Counted from the first letter of the stretch, positions 1 to 8,818 are shown. The stretch is DNA of 64,000 nt from Thalassovita autumnalis (GCF_001458255.1 NZ_CYSB01000040.1:310001-374000); one strand, 5' to 3'. The notes: generated by a model not told the origin, from the sequence alone. Translations and numbers: made by a program.

Positions 1-753
1 CCGCTGCCAGCCAATTCCTACGGATTTGTCTGCTCTGGGGTTGAGCCACAGGATACGGTTACGGATGGCACGCTGAACTGGCTGCGCCGCGAAGATCGCT
101 TTGGCCGCCGTTTGGGCAGCATCTGTTCGGGCGCCTTTGCACTGGCGCGGGCCGGCATCCTGAAAAACCGCCGCTTTACAATGCATTGGGAAAACCAGCC
201 CGGCCTGATTGAGGAGTTTCCGGACCTGCAGCCCTCACCCAACCTCTATGAGGTGGACGGCCGTATCATGACCTGCGGCGGTGGCAACTCCGCTCTGGAT
301 ATGATCCTGACCTTGATTGAACAGCGGCACGGTTCTGAGCTGGCGATCATGGTGGCGGATATGTGTATCCACATGCGCTCAGGCGCGCAGCGGGCCCCGC
401 AACGCTCCGCCAACTCGGCCGCGATCGGCTGTCGCAACCGCAACCTACTGGCGGCGATCCAGATCATGGAACAGGAAATCGAAGAGCCGCTGTCGATGGA
501 TGACATCGCCAACAAGCTTGGCGTTTCACGTCGTCAGGTGGAACGACTGTTCAAACGCTACCTGAACCAGAGCCCGATTTCCTATTATAACGACCTGAGA
601 CTGTCGCGGGCCTATGGCATGTTGAATGAAACCGACCTGACCGTCACGGAAATCGCGGCTGCCACCGGCTTCCGCTCCTCCAGCCATATGGCGCGGGTGT
701 TCCGGGAAAAATACGGCTCTTCCCCGAACGCACATCGGAAATCCTGGGCCTGA
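1..753 (+). CDS. GlxA family transcriptional regulator (DJ-1/PfpI + AraC), 5'-truncated
   Basis: The frame is open from the first base, so the N-terminus (roughly 65-75 residues by comparison with ~320-residue family members) lies outside the window. The first ~100 residues are the end of a DJ-1/PfpI amidotransferase-like domain with the nucleophile-elbow motif ICSGAF (Cys about residue 42 of the visible part). The last ~100 residues are an AraC-type pair of helix-turn-helices (ISMDDIANKLGVS-like first HTH, then VTEIAAATGFRSSSHMARVFREKYG). Family members are cytoplasmic DNA-binding regulators of amine, betaine or arginine catabolism; the ligand here cannot be told. It converges on the thioredoxin gene that ends the sox locus, so it is probably not a sox regulator. 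Confident on family, not on function. Confidence 0.9.
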   Translation, partial: PLPANSYGFVCSGVEPQDTVTDGTLNWLRREDRFGRRLGSICSGAFALARAGILKNRRFTMHWENQPGLIEEFPDLQPSPNLYEVDGRIMTCGGGNSALDMILTLIEQRHGSELAIMVADMCIHMRSGAQRAPQRSANSAAIGCRNRNLLAAIQIMEQEIEEPLSMDDIANKLGVSRRQVERLFKRYLNQSPISYYNDLRLSRAYGMLNETDLTVTEIAAATGFRSSSHMARVFREKYGSSPNAHRKSWA

Positions 754-756
754 CCG

Positions 757-1380
757 CTACCAGACGTCCGGATCGATCCCCTGTTTGCGCAGCTTGGCAA
801 ACTTATCCTGCAAGTAACGTTGGAAGCGCTGGGTCTCATAATGGCCTTCCGCCACAAACTCGAGCGAGCTGAGATAGTGGAAGGGTTTCAGATACCCCGG
901 CATGCGGAAGCTTTCCGCCGCTGATAGACCGGTGGCGTCGGCATTGTCGCGGTGAAACAGCTGCGTTGTCGGCGTGAAGTTCACAAACCACTTGCCCGCC
1001 AGTCCACGTTCTTCCAGCGCCTCGCCGTCAAAATCCAGCACCTCACGGGATCCGAACATATCCAGCTGCACCACATCGAAATGTTCCTGGATGTAATCGG
1101 TGATTTCGGGGCGGGCAAAATTCACCGCATGCAGCTCACGGCAATAGGGGCAACCGCGTTGTTCCCAGAGAACCATCAGGCCGCGCCCGCTGTCTGCGGC
1201 GGTCTGCAGATCGTCCCCCAGTTCAAGAAAACTGTCCGTGAACCACGGCTGTTTGTGTAGGCCATCGTCCCCCAGTTCCAGCCCATCCGCGCCACCGGCG
1301 GCCCGGATCGAACCCGGCATCATCGCCCCTGCTACCAGGCTTCCGGCCGCACCACTCATTAGCTTGCGTCGTGTAATCAT
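757..1380 (-). CDS. SoxW-like exported thioredoxin (second copy, distal end of sox locus)
   Basis: About 207 residues. The ATG at 1380 is preferred to an upstream in-frame ATG because GGGAGGA sits 5 bases before it. The N-terminus is a Tat-like signal (TRRKL followed by a hydrophobic Ala/Gly stretch), so it acts in the periplasm. The thioredoxin domain has the redox motif CPYC in the context EQRGCPYCRELH. It is clearly paralogous to soxW at 10231-10794: both have LGDDGLHK after the signal, EQRGC-x-YC, a DFDGE motif and FTPT (cis-Pro region). The likely role is reduction of Sox proteins or of their thiol/persulfide intermediates, fed by SoxV. It follows soxF but is separated from it by a strong hairpin, so it may be expressed at a lower level or separately. 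Confidence 0.85.
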   Translation of the reverse strand: MITRRKLMSGAAGSLVAGAMMPGSIRAAGGADGLELGDDGLHKQPWFTDSFLELGDDLQTAADSGRGLMVLWEQRGCPYCRELHAVNFARPEITDYIQEHFDVVQLDMFGSREVLDFDGEALEERGLAGKWFVNFTPTTQLFHRDNADATGLSAAESFRMPGYLKPFHYLSSLEFVAEGHYETQRFQRYLQDKFAKLRKQGIDPDVW

Positions 1381-1426
1381 AGCATCCTCCCAGTATGACA
1401 CTGTGCCACGACATCACCAAAACGCA

Positions 1427-1451
1427 AAACGGGGCGCAAAACGCCCCGTTT
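1427..1451 (-). terminator. Stem-loop between soxF and the distal thioredoxin gene
   Basis: A perfect 10-bp stem (AAACGGGGCG / CGCCCCGTTT) with a 5-base loop. On the minus strand it is followed by TTTTGCGTTTTGG, a broken T tract. It could end most soxF transcripts or act as an attenuator or processing hairpin. Confidence 0.6.
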
Positions 1452-1470
1452 GGTCGCAATATTCTGACCT

Positions 1471-2733
1471 TTAGCCAAACATGTCCGAGGTGATCCCGGC
1501 ATACCAGCCGATGGATTCCTCATAGGTGGCTTTGCGCAGATCCGCATCCTCACCGGTTTGCGAAATGAACCCGTCCACCTTGGCAATCTTCTCATCCGTT
1601 GCCTCATAGGTGGCGCCCACTTTGACACCATCATCCGTGGCAATGAGCGACCAACAGGTGTTGGAGAATTTCGCCGGGAAGACCTTGGAGCCGGTCAATG
1701 CACCGCGCACCGCCATCGCCGCCACCTTGGCCTGCGAATTGGCCGAGAAGCCAGATTTCGGCATATCCCCCTGATTGGTCGCATCGCCCAGCACATGGAT
1801 GTTTTCATCCAGCCGGCTTTGCATGGTGTGACCTGAGACCGGGGCCCAGTTGCCCTCGGTGATGCCGGCCATTTCGCAGATCCGGCCTGCCTTCATTGCG
1901 GGGATCACGTTGCAGGCATCCACCTTGGTGACTTCGCCGTCGATGGTGACCGTCATCTCGTCAGCATTCACCTCAACATTGCCACCGCCGAAATCGGCGC
2001 CGATCCAATCGACCATGCCCGCGTAGTGGTTGGCCCAGCCTTCCTGGAACAGGCCCATTTTGGAAAACTTAGGCTTTGGGTCGGCCACAATGATCTTGGC
2101 GGTTGGGTTGGTCTGTTTCAGCAGATGCGCCACCATCGAGATCCGCTCATAAGGTCCGGGTGGGCAACGGTAAGGATTGGGCGGGGCGACCATGGCAAAG
2201 GTGCCGCCCTCTGGCATAGCCTCAATCTGCGCTTTCAGCAGTTCCGTCTGTGACCCGGCCTTATAGGCGTGTGGCATCTTGTTTTGGGCTGAAACATCCC
2301 AGCCCGGCACCGCCCCGTCTACAAAATCAATTCCCGGTGACAGGATCAGCCGGTCATAGGGCAGCACCGCCCCGCCAGCCAGGGTCACCTGCCGCGCATC
2401 GCGGTCGATGCCCACAGCCCAATCATGCACCACATTGATCCCATAGGCAGAGGCCAGCGTGCCATAGCTGTGCGCGATGGAGGAAAGCTGTCGGAAGCCA
2501 CCGATGTAAAGGTTTGAGAAGAAGCAGGTGTAGTAACTGCGGCTGGGTTCCACCAGCGTCACATCAATTGCGCCCTTGGCCCCTTTGGCAATGTAGCGCG
2601 CCGCGGTCGCACCACCTGCACCACCGCCGATCACCACGACCCGCGGTTTGCCTGCGCCCAGCACCGCCGGGGCTGCCAGACTGGCCGCAGCCAGTGATGT
2701 GGTGCCTATAAAGCTCCGTCTGTTCAATTTCAT
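1471..2733 (-). CDS. soxF: SoxF, flavoprotein subunit of flavocytochrome c sulfide dehydrogenase type
   Basis: 420 residues, the usual FCSD flavoprotein length. It starts with a twin-arginine signal (NRRSFIG) and, after cleavage, the FAD-binding motif VVVIGGGAGG (residues ~33-42). YYTCFFSN carries the Cys that in this family binds FAD covalently, and a second Cys near residue 275 (ACNVIPAM) fits the partner of the redox-active pair. The family oxidises sulfide to polysulfide/sulfur in the periplasm with a cytochrome partner; the partner here is expected to be SoxE just upstream. The RBS GGGAGGAAG is well placed. It sits 107 bp after soxE and is followed by a hairpin and a thioredoxin gene. 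In Paracoccus SoxF speeds up, but is not essential for, thiosulfate oxidation. Confidence 0.95.
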   Translation of the reverse strand: MKLNRRSFIGTTSLAAASLAAPAVLGAGKPRVVVIGGGAGGATAARYIAKGAKGAIDVTLVEPSRSYYTCFFSNLYIGGFRQLSSIAHSYGTLASAYGINVVHDWAVGIDRDARQVTLAGGAVLPYDRLILSPGIDFVDGAVPGWDVSAQNKMPHAYKAGSQTELLKAQIEAMPEGGTFAMVAPPNPYRCPPGPYERISMVAHLLKQTNPTAKIIVADPKPKFSKMGLFQEGWANHYAGMVDWIGADFGGGNVEVNADEMTVTIDGEVTKVDACNVIPAMKAGRICEMAGITEGNWAPVSGHTMQSRLDENIHVLGDATNQGDMPKSGFSANSQAKVAAMAVRGALTGSKVFPAKFSNTCWSLIATDDGVKVGATYEATDEKIAKVDGFISQTGEDADLRKATYEESIGWYAGITSDMFG

Positions 2734-2840
2734 GTCTCTTCCTCCCTAAGTAAATCAATGTCTTATTGGGGCCTTTTGGGTAAAAACCCCCTCAGGACTT
2801 ACTTTTTCTCAATGGCTTACCCGCCATGACGGCGTGCTTG

Positions 2841-3548
2841 TCACTCCAGCCCTGCGAAATACGCGGCCAGCGCCGCAATCTCTTCATCAGACAGGCGACC
2901 GGCCATCATTTGCATTACCGGATGGTCACGCTGTTTCTGTTTGTAGGCATGCATGGCAATGACGAAATCTTCGGTCGGCCAGCCGATGATGGCGGGAATG
3001 CCGTCATAGTCGCCATCGGTCTGATGACAGGTGGTGCATTCGGTTGACAGATATTCGCCGAAATCGGGATCCCCCACCAGCGCCAGCACCTCAGGGGGCA
3101 GATCAATCTCAACCTTGCGGGCGGTTGGCGCCGCTTCGGGAATATCTGCAGGATTGTCCGAAAACTGCCGCAGGTAGGCCAGTAGGTCCGCGCGGTCCTT
3201 GGGCTTTTTCAGACCCGCGAAGCTCATCTTGGTGCCGGGCACTGCTTTGCGGGGATTGGTCAGAAACGCCTCCAGCCCCTCAAGATCCCACAGCAGCCCA
3301 CTGTCGGCAGCGCGGCGCATGCCTTTGGAATATTTATACCCGGCAAAGCTGGCAGCGGGACGAAAGAAGATGCCGTTCAGATGTGGGCCAATCCGATGTT
3401 TGGCGCCCTCGCCCACCTGATGACACGCCTGACATTTTTTAAAGATTTTGGCGCCACGATCCGCGTCACCAATGGCCGTGGCCGCTTCATCAGAAAGTGC
3501 GGCCCCTGCAAGGGCCGCCCAGAGTGATATGATGGCAATGGCACGCAT
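2841..3548 (-). CDS. soxE: SoxE, diheme periplasmic cytochrome c
   Basis: 235 residues with an N-terminal signal peptide (MRAIAIISLWAALAGAALS). It has two c-type heme motifs: CQACH in an N-terminal cytochrome c2-like domain (distal Met in GTKMSF) and CTTCH in a C-terminal domain with a likely Met ligand in the PVMQMM stretch. Family role: electron-accepting partner of SoxF and/or electron carrier for the Sox system. It starts 3 bp after the soxD stop, so it is translationally coupled. Its N-terminal domain closely matches the C-terminal domain of SoxD (both have KKC-x-ACHQVGE, YSK, and TKMSFAGLKK), which points to duplication within the locus. Confidence 0.93.
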   Translation of the reverse strand: MRAIAIISLWAALAGAALSDEAATAIGDADRGAKIFKKCQACHQVGEGAKHRIGPHLNGIFFRPAASFAGYKYSKGMRRAADSGLLWDLEGLEAFLTNPRKAVPGTKMSFAGLKKPKDRADLLAYLRQFSDNPADIPEAAPTARKVEIDLPPEVLALVGDPDFGEYLSTECTTCHQTDGDYDGIPAIIGWPTEDFVIAMHAYKQKQRDHPVMQMMAGRLSDEEIAALAAYFAGLE

Positions 3549-3551
3549 CGC

Positions 3552-4610
3552 TTACTTGCCTACGCTTTTTAGGTATTCCGTCACCGCGGTGATGTCGGCT
3601 TCCTTTTTCAACCCGGCAAAGCTCATCTTGGTTTTCTTCAGGAACTTCTTGGGCTTGGTCAGGAAAGCGGTGAGGTTTTCGTCATCCCAGACTTGCCCCT
3701 CTTCGCCCAGGGCTTTCATCGCTTTGGAGTATTTGAACCCCTCCACCTGGCCGATGGGCGCGCCGATGATACCGTTGAGGATCGGGCCGGTCTTGTTCTT
3801 GGCCTTTTCTCCGACTTGGTGGCAGGCTTTACACTTCTTAAAGACCTTTTCACCTTTCTTCACCAACGCTTCATCCAGCGCGGCGACCTCGGCAACGGGT
3901 TCTGGCGCGGGCTCTGGTTCAGGCGCGGGCTCAGGCGTTGCGGCGGCTTCGACGACGGCCGGGGCCTCCGCCTTGGCGGTTTCATCCTCGGGCGTCACAT
4001 CCAATACGGCGGCACGCATGGTGATTTCCACCACATCCTTGCAGTTTTCCATGCAGGGTTCCGTCCAGAAATGCGCCTCAGTGGTGTCGCGATCATCCAG
4101 GATGAAGCCCTGCGCATTGGGCAGTTCAACCTCCATGAAATTTTCGTTGCTCAGCACAAAATCCTCATCCACCAGATCGTTGGAATAAAGGATATATGCG
4201 GTGATTTCATAGACCTGATCATCCGTCAGGCTCTGCGCATTGCCAAAGGGCATGGAGCGGCGGATGTAATCAAACGAGGTCGACAGATACGGCCAGTAGG
4301 AGCCAACGGTCTTCAGCGGATCCTTGTCTGCCAAGGTGTCTGCGCCACCAGCCAGTTTTGGCCAGTTATCAACGCCTTCAGCGAAATCCCCGTGGCAAGA
4401 CGCACAGAACTCGGCAAAGGTTTCTTCCCCATCAAGCACCGATCCACTGCCCACAGGCAGGCCGGTGCCATCCGGTGCAATGTCCAGATCCCAGGCAGCG
4501 ATCTCTTCCGGCAGGGCGGGACGGCCCAAGCCGAACTTGCCCGCCAGTGCCGGACCGGCCACGACCGAGGCCGCAGCAACACAAAGCAAAAGGTTACGAT
4601 ACTTCGACAT
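3552..4610 (-). CDS. soxD: SoxD, cytochrome c subunit of sulfane dehydrogenase SoxCD
   Basis: 352 residues from the ATG at 4610, chosen because GGAAGGTG precedes it and it opens directly into a Sec signal (MSKYRNLLLCVAAASVVAG). Upstream in-frame residues belong to the end of soxC. Two heme domains: an N-terminal one with CASCH (with a Met-rich SMPFGNAQSLTDDQ region), then a Pro/Glu/Ala-rich linker (PEPAPEPEPAPEP), and a C-terminal cytochrome c2 domain with CKACH and TKMSF. SoxD passes the six electrons released by the molybdenum subunit SoxC during oxidation of the SoxY-bound sulfane. Its start overlaps the soxC stop by 17 bp, giving coupled, stoichiometric synthesis. Confidence 0.95.
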   Translation of the reverse strand: MSKYRNLLLCVAAASVVAGPALAGKFGLGRPALPEEIAAWDLDIAPDGTGLPVGSGSVLDGEETFAEFCASCHGDFAEGVDNWPKLAGGADTLADKDPLKTVGSYWPYLSTSFDYIRRSMPFGNAQSLTDDQVYEITAYILYSNDLVDEDFVLSNENFMEVELPNAQGFILDDRDTTEAHFWTEPCMENCKDVVEITMRAAVLDVTPEDETAKAEAPAVVEAAATPEPAPEPEPAPEPVAEVAALDEALVKKGEKVFKKCKACHQVGEKAKNKTGPILNGIIGAPIGQVEGFKYSKAMKALGEEGQVWDDENLTAFLTKPKKFLKKTKMSFAGLKKEADITAVTEYLKSVGK

Positions 4611-5865
4611 TTTCACCTTCCCCATTGGATTTGATCCACCAGGTCTGAATGCAGTTATTGTGGTAAATCGAGTTTTCGCCGCGGGTTTCGCGCAGCATGG
4701 CTTTGGTCGGCTGGACATAGCCGGTCTCATCCATCGCGCGGCTCTGCAGCAGCATTTCTTCGCCGGTCCAGGTGGTGTCCAGATAGAACCGGGTCAGCGC
4801 CATCGGTTGGCCGGGATTGGCCAGACGCGCGGTTTCCCAGGTCTTGCCACCATCCTTGGAGACATCCACACGGGTGATCGCGCCGCGGCCAGACCAAGCC
4901 AGACCAGTGATGACCAGCGGGCCATGACCATGTTTGATCGGCGACTGCGGCGAGGGCGAGGTGACAACGGATTTCGCATCCATCACCCAGGTCCACTTCC
5001 GGCTTGTGCCATCTTCCAGCGTGTCTGTGTACTTTGAGGTTTCTTCACGGCTTTCAATGGGTTGATCCGTCACCTCAATGCGGCGGATCCATTTGACCCA
5101 CATGTTGCCTTCCCAACCGGGCACAACCAGACGCGCGGGATACCCATGTTCCTTGCGCAGCGCTTCGCCATTGGCTTTGAAGGCGATCATACAGTCATCC
5201 AGCGCCTTTTCCAGCGGGATGGAACGCCCGTTTGACGACGCATCCGCGCCCTCAACATAGACCCATTTGCCCTCAGGCTTGATGCCAGCCTCTTCCAGCA
5301 GGCTGCGCAGCGACACGCCGGAATATTCCATGTTGTGGATCATGCCGTGGGTGAACTGCGCCCCGTTCAGCTGGGCCCCTGCCCATTCCATGCCGGTGTT
5401 GGCCGCGCATTCCAGGAAGAAGGTGCGGTTTTCGCGCGGGAACCGTTCCAGATCCGCGTAAGAGAAGACCAGAGGCGTATCGACCAAGCCATTGATCATC
5501 AGCCGGAAATCTTCTTTGCGCATGTCGATCGCGCCCGAATGGTGGCGTTCAAACGCGCAACCCTGCGGGGTGATCGTGCCGTCCAGCGCGTGGATCGGGG
5601 TAAAGTTGATCGAGCTGATGGTATCCGCGGTCAGCCATTCCACGTTCCGGCGCACCACGTCGCCTTCGTATTGGATCGGCAGACCATAGGGTGATGCATC
5701 GACACCATCACCGGTGCCCTGCGCCCAGGGTTGCTTTTCAACGATCAGGGGATCGGGGCTGGCTGCAAGGGCTGCGCCGCCCCCGGCCATGCTGCCACCT
5801 ACCGCTGCGGCCCCTTTCAGGAAGGCCCGTCGCGAGGGCGTCAGGCCCTTCGGTTTATTCGACAT
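4594..5865 (-). CDS. soxC: SoxC, molybdenum sulfane dehydrogenase subunit
   Basis: 423 residues from the ATG at 5865 (GGAGG about 9 bases upstream). A Tat signal (SRRAFLKGAAAVGG) fits export of the folded, cofactor-loaded enzyme. The body is a sulfite-oxidase-fold protein: the Moco-binding Cys lies in FFLECAANTG, GVSLRSLLEEAG and PARLVVPGWEG follow, and a C-terminal dimerisation domain starts around ITGLAWSG. With SoxD it removes the sulfane of SoxY-cysteine persulfide, which lets the pathway oxidise thiosulfate fully to sulfate without storing sulfur globules. It is the first gene of soxCDEF after a 192-bp gap that holds a likely SoxR operator. Confidence 0.96.
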   Translation of the reverse strand: MSNKPKGLTPSRRAFLKGAAAVGGSMAGGGAALAASPDPLIVEKQPWAQGTGDGVDASPYGLPIQYEGDVVRRNVEWLTADTISSINFTPIHALDGTITPQGCAFERHHSGAIDMRKEDFRLMINGLVDTPLVFSYADLERFPRENRTFFLECAANTGMEWAGAQLNGAQFTHGMIHNMEYSGVSLRSLLEEAGIKPEGKWVYVEGADASSNGRSIPLEKALDDCMIAFKANGEALRKEHGYPARLVVPGWEGNMWVKWIRRIEVTDQPIESREETSKYTDTLEDGTSRKWTWVMDAKSVVTSPSPQSPIKHGHGPLVITGLAWSGRGAITRVDVSKDGGKTWETARLANPGQPMALTRFYLDTTWTGEEMLLQSRAMDETGYVQPTKAMLRETRGENSIYHNNCIQTWWIKSNGEGENVEVS

Positions 5866-5894
5866 TTTGATTCTGCCTCCGGCACTTATAATCA

Positions 5895-5912
5895 AATTCA
5901 TTTTAATGAATT
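5895..5912. promoter_or_regulatory. Putative SoxR operator upstream of soxC
   Basis: Perfect palindrome AATTCATT-TT-AATGAATT, 30-47 bp before the soxC start on the minus strand. It has the same outer half-sites and spacing (AATTCA-N6-TGAATT) as the palindrome before soxX. The size and AT-rich symmetry suit an ArsR-family dimer such as SoxR. Function inferred from position and repetition. Confidence 0.7.
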
Positions 5913-6018
5913 AATTCGAGAAAGTGAACCCCAGATAGGGTATTTGCTGCCAACTAATTCAAGAGGCTGGTTGCGAAACAGGCACTTTTACTCGTCCCGC
6001 AACCCGTTGTTTTTATGA

Positions 6019-6048
6019 CTTCTTCAAGCAGACACCCGTGCGAAGAAG
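6019..6048 (-). other. Weak stem-loop after soxB
   Basis: 7-bp inverted repeat CTTCTTC / GAAGAAG with a 16-base loop, just after the soxB stop. There is no T tract. It may stabilise or loosely terminate the soxB message before the soxC promoter. Confidence 0.3.
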
Positions 6049-6057
6049 AAAGATGGC

Positions 6058-7761
6058 TTAGGCGCCAACAACCTTGACGTTGTCACGCGGGGTGACGGTC
6101 ACGGTCCCCAGCTTTTTGATGTGATCTTCCACCACATCCATGATCTGCGGCCCCTCGGTGCCTTCGTTGACCGAGGCCCAGCCGGCGACCACATAATTCT
6201 TTGCTGGATCAATGGCCTCACCAGTTTTCAGCAAGGTCATATCGCTGATCCGGCTGCCCTGCGGTTTGGTGATGTCGATCTTGTAGCCAAGGCCACCCAC
6301 ACGCACCATGTCCCCACCCTGCTGATAGTAAGGATCCACGTTGAACAGGTTGTCGGCCACATCCTCCAACACCACATGGATGAACTCACCGGTCATTTCA
6401 GTGCGGTAGGCTTCGCCGTAGCTCATCGAGGTGACATTCCAGATGTCTTCGCGGGTGATGTCCTGATCCGGCAGGATCGACGGGCCCCAGCGCACGCCGG
6501 GCGACATGGCGATGTCCGCCTCACGCTCCGACAGAAGCGCGTCACAGATCAGGTCATCCCAGGTGCCGTTGAAGTTCCCACGACGGTAGAGCAGACTATC
6601 GTCATCGGTGCGGCCGATGACCTCTTCCAGCTGGTCCTTGTAGGGCGCGCGCTGCGCGTCAATCACGGCGGCCACCTCTTTGTCGGGCTCAATCACATCC
6701 GACAGGATCGGAATCAGCTTGTGGCGGAAGCCCATCATGCGGCCATCCCGCACGTCCAGATCCACCCGGCTGACGAATTTCCCGTTCGAGCCTGAGGCGA
6801 CGATGATCGTCTCGCCAACCAGCACCGGTTCGGGCACAGCGTCATGGGTGTGGCCCGAAAGGATCACGTCGATGCCTTTGACGCGGCTGGCCATTTTCTT
6901 ATCCACGTCGAAACCATTGTGGCTGAGCAGAACCACCAGTTCAGCACCCTCGGCGCGAGCTTCATCTACCACTTCCTGCATCCGTTCATCCCGGATCCCG
7001 AACGAGTACTCAGGGAACATCCAGCGCGGGTTGGCGATGGGCATATAGGGGAAGGCCTGACCGACCACTGCGATCTTGGCCCCGCCCCGTTCAAACATCT
7101 TGTAGGCCTCAAAGTTCTCCGACGGCTCATCCCATTCCGCGTCAAAGATATTGGCGCCAAGGGCCGCAAACGGCAGGCCGTCCACAACTTCCTGCACCCG
7201 GTCTGAGCCCAGCGTAAATTCCCAGTGGAAGGTCATCGCATCCGGCTTCAGCGCGTTCATGACGTTGACCACATCCTGGCCTTGGGTGTGGTGGCAGGTG
7301 TAGGACCCATGCCAGGTGTCACCGCCGTCCAGCAGCAGCGCATCGGGGCGCTCGGCCCGGATCGCGTTGATCACCGTGGCAACACGGTCCATGCCGCCCA
7401 CCTTGCCATAGCCCCGCGCCAGCGAGGTGAAATCGTCATAAGTCAGCGCATAGGCCGAGGCCGAACCGTCCTCGATCCCGTACATCTTGCGGAAATCTGC
7501 GCCGGTGACATGGGGCACCTGACCCAGCGCCGGACCAACGCCCAGGTTGATCGACGGTTCGCGGAAATAGATCGGTTTCAGCTGTGCGTGAATGTCGGTG
7601 ATATGGATCAGCGACACATTCCCGAACGTATCAAACTCCAGCAGCTGGTCTTGGGTCAGCTTCTGCTGTGCTGCCAAACGCCCCCAGCTGCCATAGGCGG
7701 ATCCGCCCAGCATTGCAGTGGCGGCCATTGAAACCTGCAGGAAATCACGACGCGAAATCAT
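6058..7761 (-). CDS. soxB: SoxB, periplasmic dimanganese sulfate thiol esterase (thiohydrolase)
   Basis: 567 residues, typical for SoxB. It has a Tat signal (ISRRDFLQ, then a hydrophobic stretch). The metallophosphatase/5'-nucleotidase fold shows the metal ligands in order: HITDIHAQ, LLDGGDTWHGS, LLSHNGFD and ILSGHTHD. The C-terminal 5'-nucleotidase domain follows (GGLGYKIDITKPQGSRISD). SoxB hydrolyses the terminal sulfonate from SoxY-cysteine S-thiosulfonate, releasing sulfate. It is separated from soxA by 135 bp containing a GC-rich stem-loop. Confidence 0.97.
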   Translation of the reverse strand: MISRRDFLQVSMAATAMLGGSAYGSWGRLAAQQKLTQDQLLEFDTFGNVSLIHITDIHAQLKPIYFREPSINLGVGPALGQVPHVTGADFRKMYGIEDGSASAYALTYDDFTSLARGYGKVGGMDRVATVINAIRAERPDALLLDGGDTWHGSYTCHHTQGQDVVNVMNALKPDAMTFHWEFTLGSDRVQEVVDGLPFAALGANIFDAEWDEPSENFEAYKMFERGGAKIAVVGQAFPYMPIANPRWMFPEYSFGIRDERMQEVVDEARAEGAELVVLLSHNGFDVDKKMASRVKGIDVILSGHTHDAVPEPVLVGETIIVASGSNGKFVSRVDLDVRDGRMMGFRHKLIPILSDVIEPDKEVAAVIDAQRAPYKDQLEEVIGRTDDDSLLYRRGNFNGTWDDLICDALLSEREADIAMSPGVRWGPSILPDQDITREDIWNVTSMSYGEAYRTEMTGEFIHVVLEDVADNLFNVDPYYQQGGDMVRVGGLGYKIDITKPQGSRISDMTLLKTGEAIDPAKNYVVAGWASVNEGTEGPQIMDVVEDHIKKLGTVTVTPRDNVKVVGA

Positions 7762-7863
7762 ATCCGTGTTGCTCCGAAACGATGTAAGAGATCAACCGGC
7801 AGCCAAGCACTGCAGATGTCAGCCCAAGGGCGGTGATCTTATAGGTGAGATGGAGGAGGAGCC

Positions 7864-7883
7864 GGGGCGGTCGTCGCCGCCCC
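7864..7883 (-). other. Intercistronic stem-loop between soxA and soxB
   Basis: GGGGCGG / CCGCCCC, a perfect 7-bp stem with a 6-base loop, 13 bp after the soxA stop. No T run follows on the minus strand, so an mRNA-stabilising or processing role is as likely as termination. Confidence 0.5.
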
Positions 7884-7896
7884 AGTCAGAGTGGTT

Positions 7897-8751
7897 TTAG
7901 TTGCGCACCGAGGGTGCTTCGACCGACAGGCCGTTGCCACGGCTGGCGACGTAAAGCTCCAGCGCAACAAAATCGGCGCTTCCGGGGCTATAGGTTTCGG
8001 CGCGGGTGTCACGCACACAGCCTTTGAAACGCGCGTGAACCGAGTTCAGCTTGGCGTTTTTCAGACGGTAGACGGGGAACCCGTTGATCTGGCCCTGGCT
8101 CAGGTGATCCGCACGGATCATGTTGCCGTAGTTCTGCTCATGGCAGTTGGCGCAGGACAGTTCCAGCTGACCGGTGCGGGTGTAGTAGAGCTCTTTGCCC
8201 TGTTCCCACATGGCCTGTGCCGGACCATCGATGGCCACGTTCACGGGCATGCCACGCGACTGCAGCGAGATCAGCGCAACCATGTTGGTCAGCGCGCCAC
8301 TGGTGTAGCCCAGCTTCTCGGCGCCCATCTGGTTTTCGCGGCAATCGTTGACCTGCATCTCCAAGGTCCGCACTTCGCCAGCGGCTTCGTTCCACTTCGG
8401 ATAAACCGCGCGCACGCCGGCCATGCTCTCTTCCACGTCGCCGTGGCAGGATGCACAGGATTTTTCGGCGGTGCCTTCAACGGTTTCCCAGGCGTCGATG
8501 GCCAGTTCAACACCCAGCATGCCAGGGTTGTCAAAATCGTCCATCTGCAGCGCCTGCGTCTCATCCGAGCGGAAATGCCAGCCCGAGATCACCTCATCGA
8601 GGTCATCTGCCAGGTGAGCTGGCGCAGCGGCTTTGGTTACCATTTCCAACTCATCGTTGACGATCAGCGTATCATCATCCGCTTCGGCGATCGCCAGCGT
8701 TGGGACTGCCAGCAGCAGGGCAGCAATCGCAGTTGTTGGCTTGAATGTCAT
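7897..8751 (-). CDS. soxA: SoxA, diheme cytochrome c of the SoxAX complex
   Basis: 284 residues with a Sec signal peptide (cleavage near LAIAEA). Two heme sites, CASCH (middle) and CANCH (C-terminal half), mark the diheme SoxA type. KGCVRDTRAETYSPGS near the C-terminus contains the Cys that in characterised SoxA is the persulfidated ligand of the active-site heme. SoxAX joins thiosulfate oxidatively to the SoxY carrier cysteine. GGGAGGA lies 7 bases before the ATG. It is the fourth gene of soxXYZA, with a strong stem-loop in the soxZ-soxA gap. Confidence 0.96.
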   Translation of the reverse strand: MTFKPTTAIAALLLAVPTLAIAEADDDTLIVNDELEMVTKAAAPAHLADDLDEVISGWHFRSDETQALQMDDFDNPGMLGVELAIDAWETVEGTAEKSCASCHGDVEESMAGVRAVYPKWNEAAGEVRTLEMQVNDCRENQMGAEKLGYTSGALTNMVALISLQSRGMPVNVAIDGPAQAMWEQGKELYYTRTGQLELSCANCHEQNYGNMIRADHLSQGQINGFPVYRLKNAKLNSVHARFKGCVRDTRAETYSPGSADFVALELYVASRGNGLSVEAPSVRN

Positions 8752-8778
8752 CTAGCTTCCTCCCTGTGATATCTCAGA

Positions 8779-8800
8779 TCCCGCCGGCGCACCGGCGGGA
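8779..8800 (-). other. Intercistronic stem-loop between soxZ and soxA
   Basis: Perfect 9-bp stem TCCCGCCGG / CCGGCGGGA with a 4-base loop. It has no following T tract. It probably protects the upstream soxXYZ message or marks a processing point. Confidence 0.55.
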
Positions 8801-8818
8801 CAGAAACATCTATTTTTA

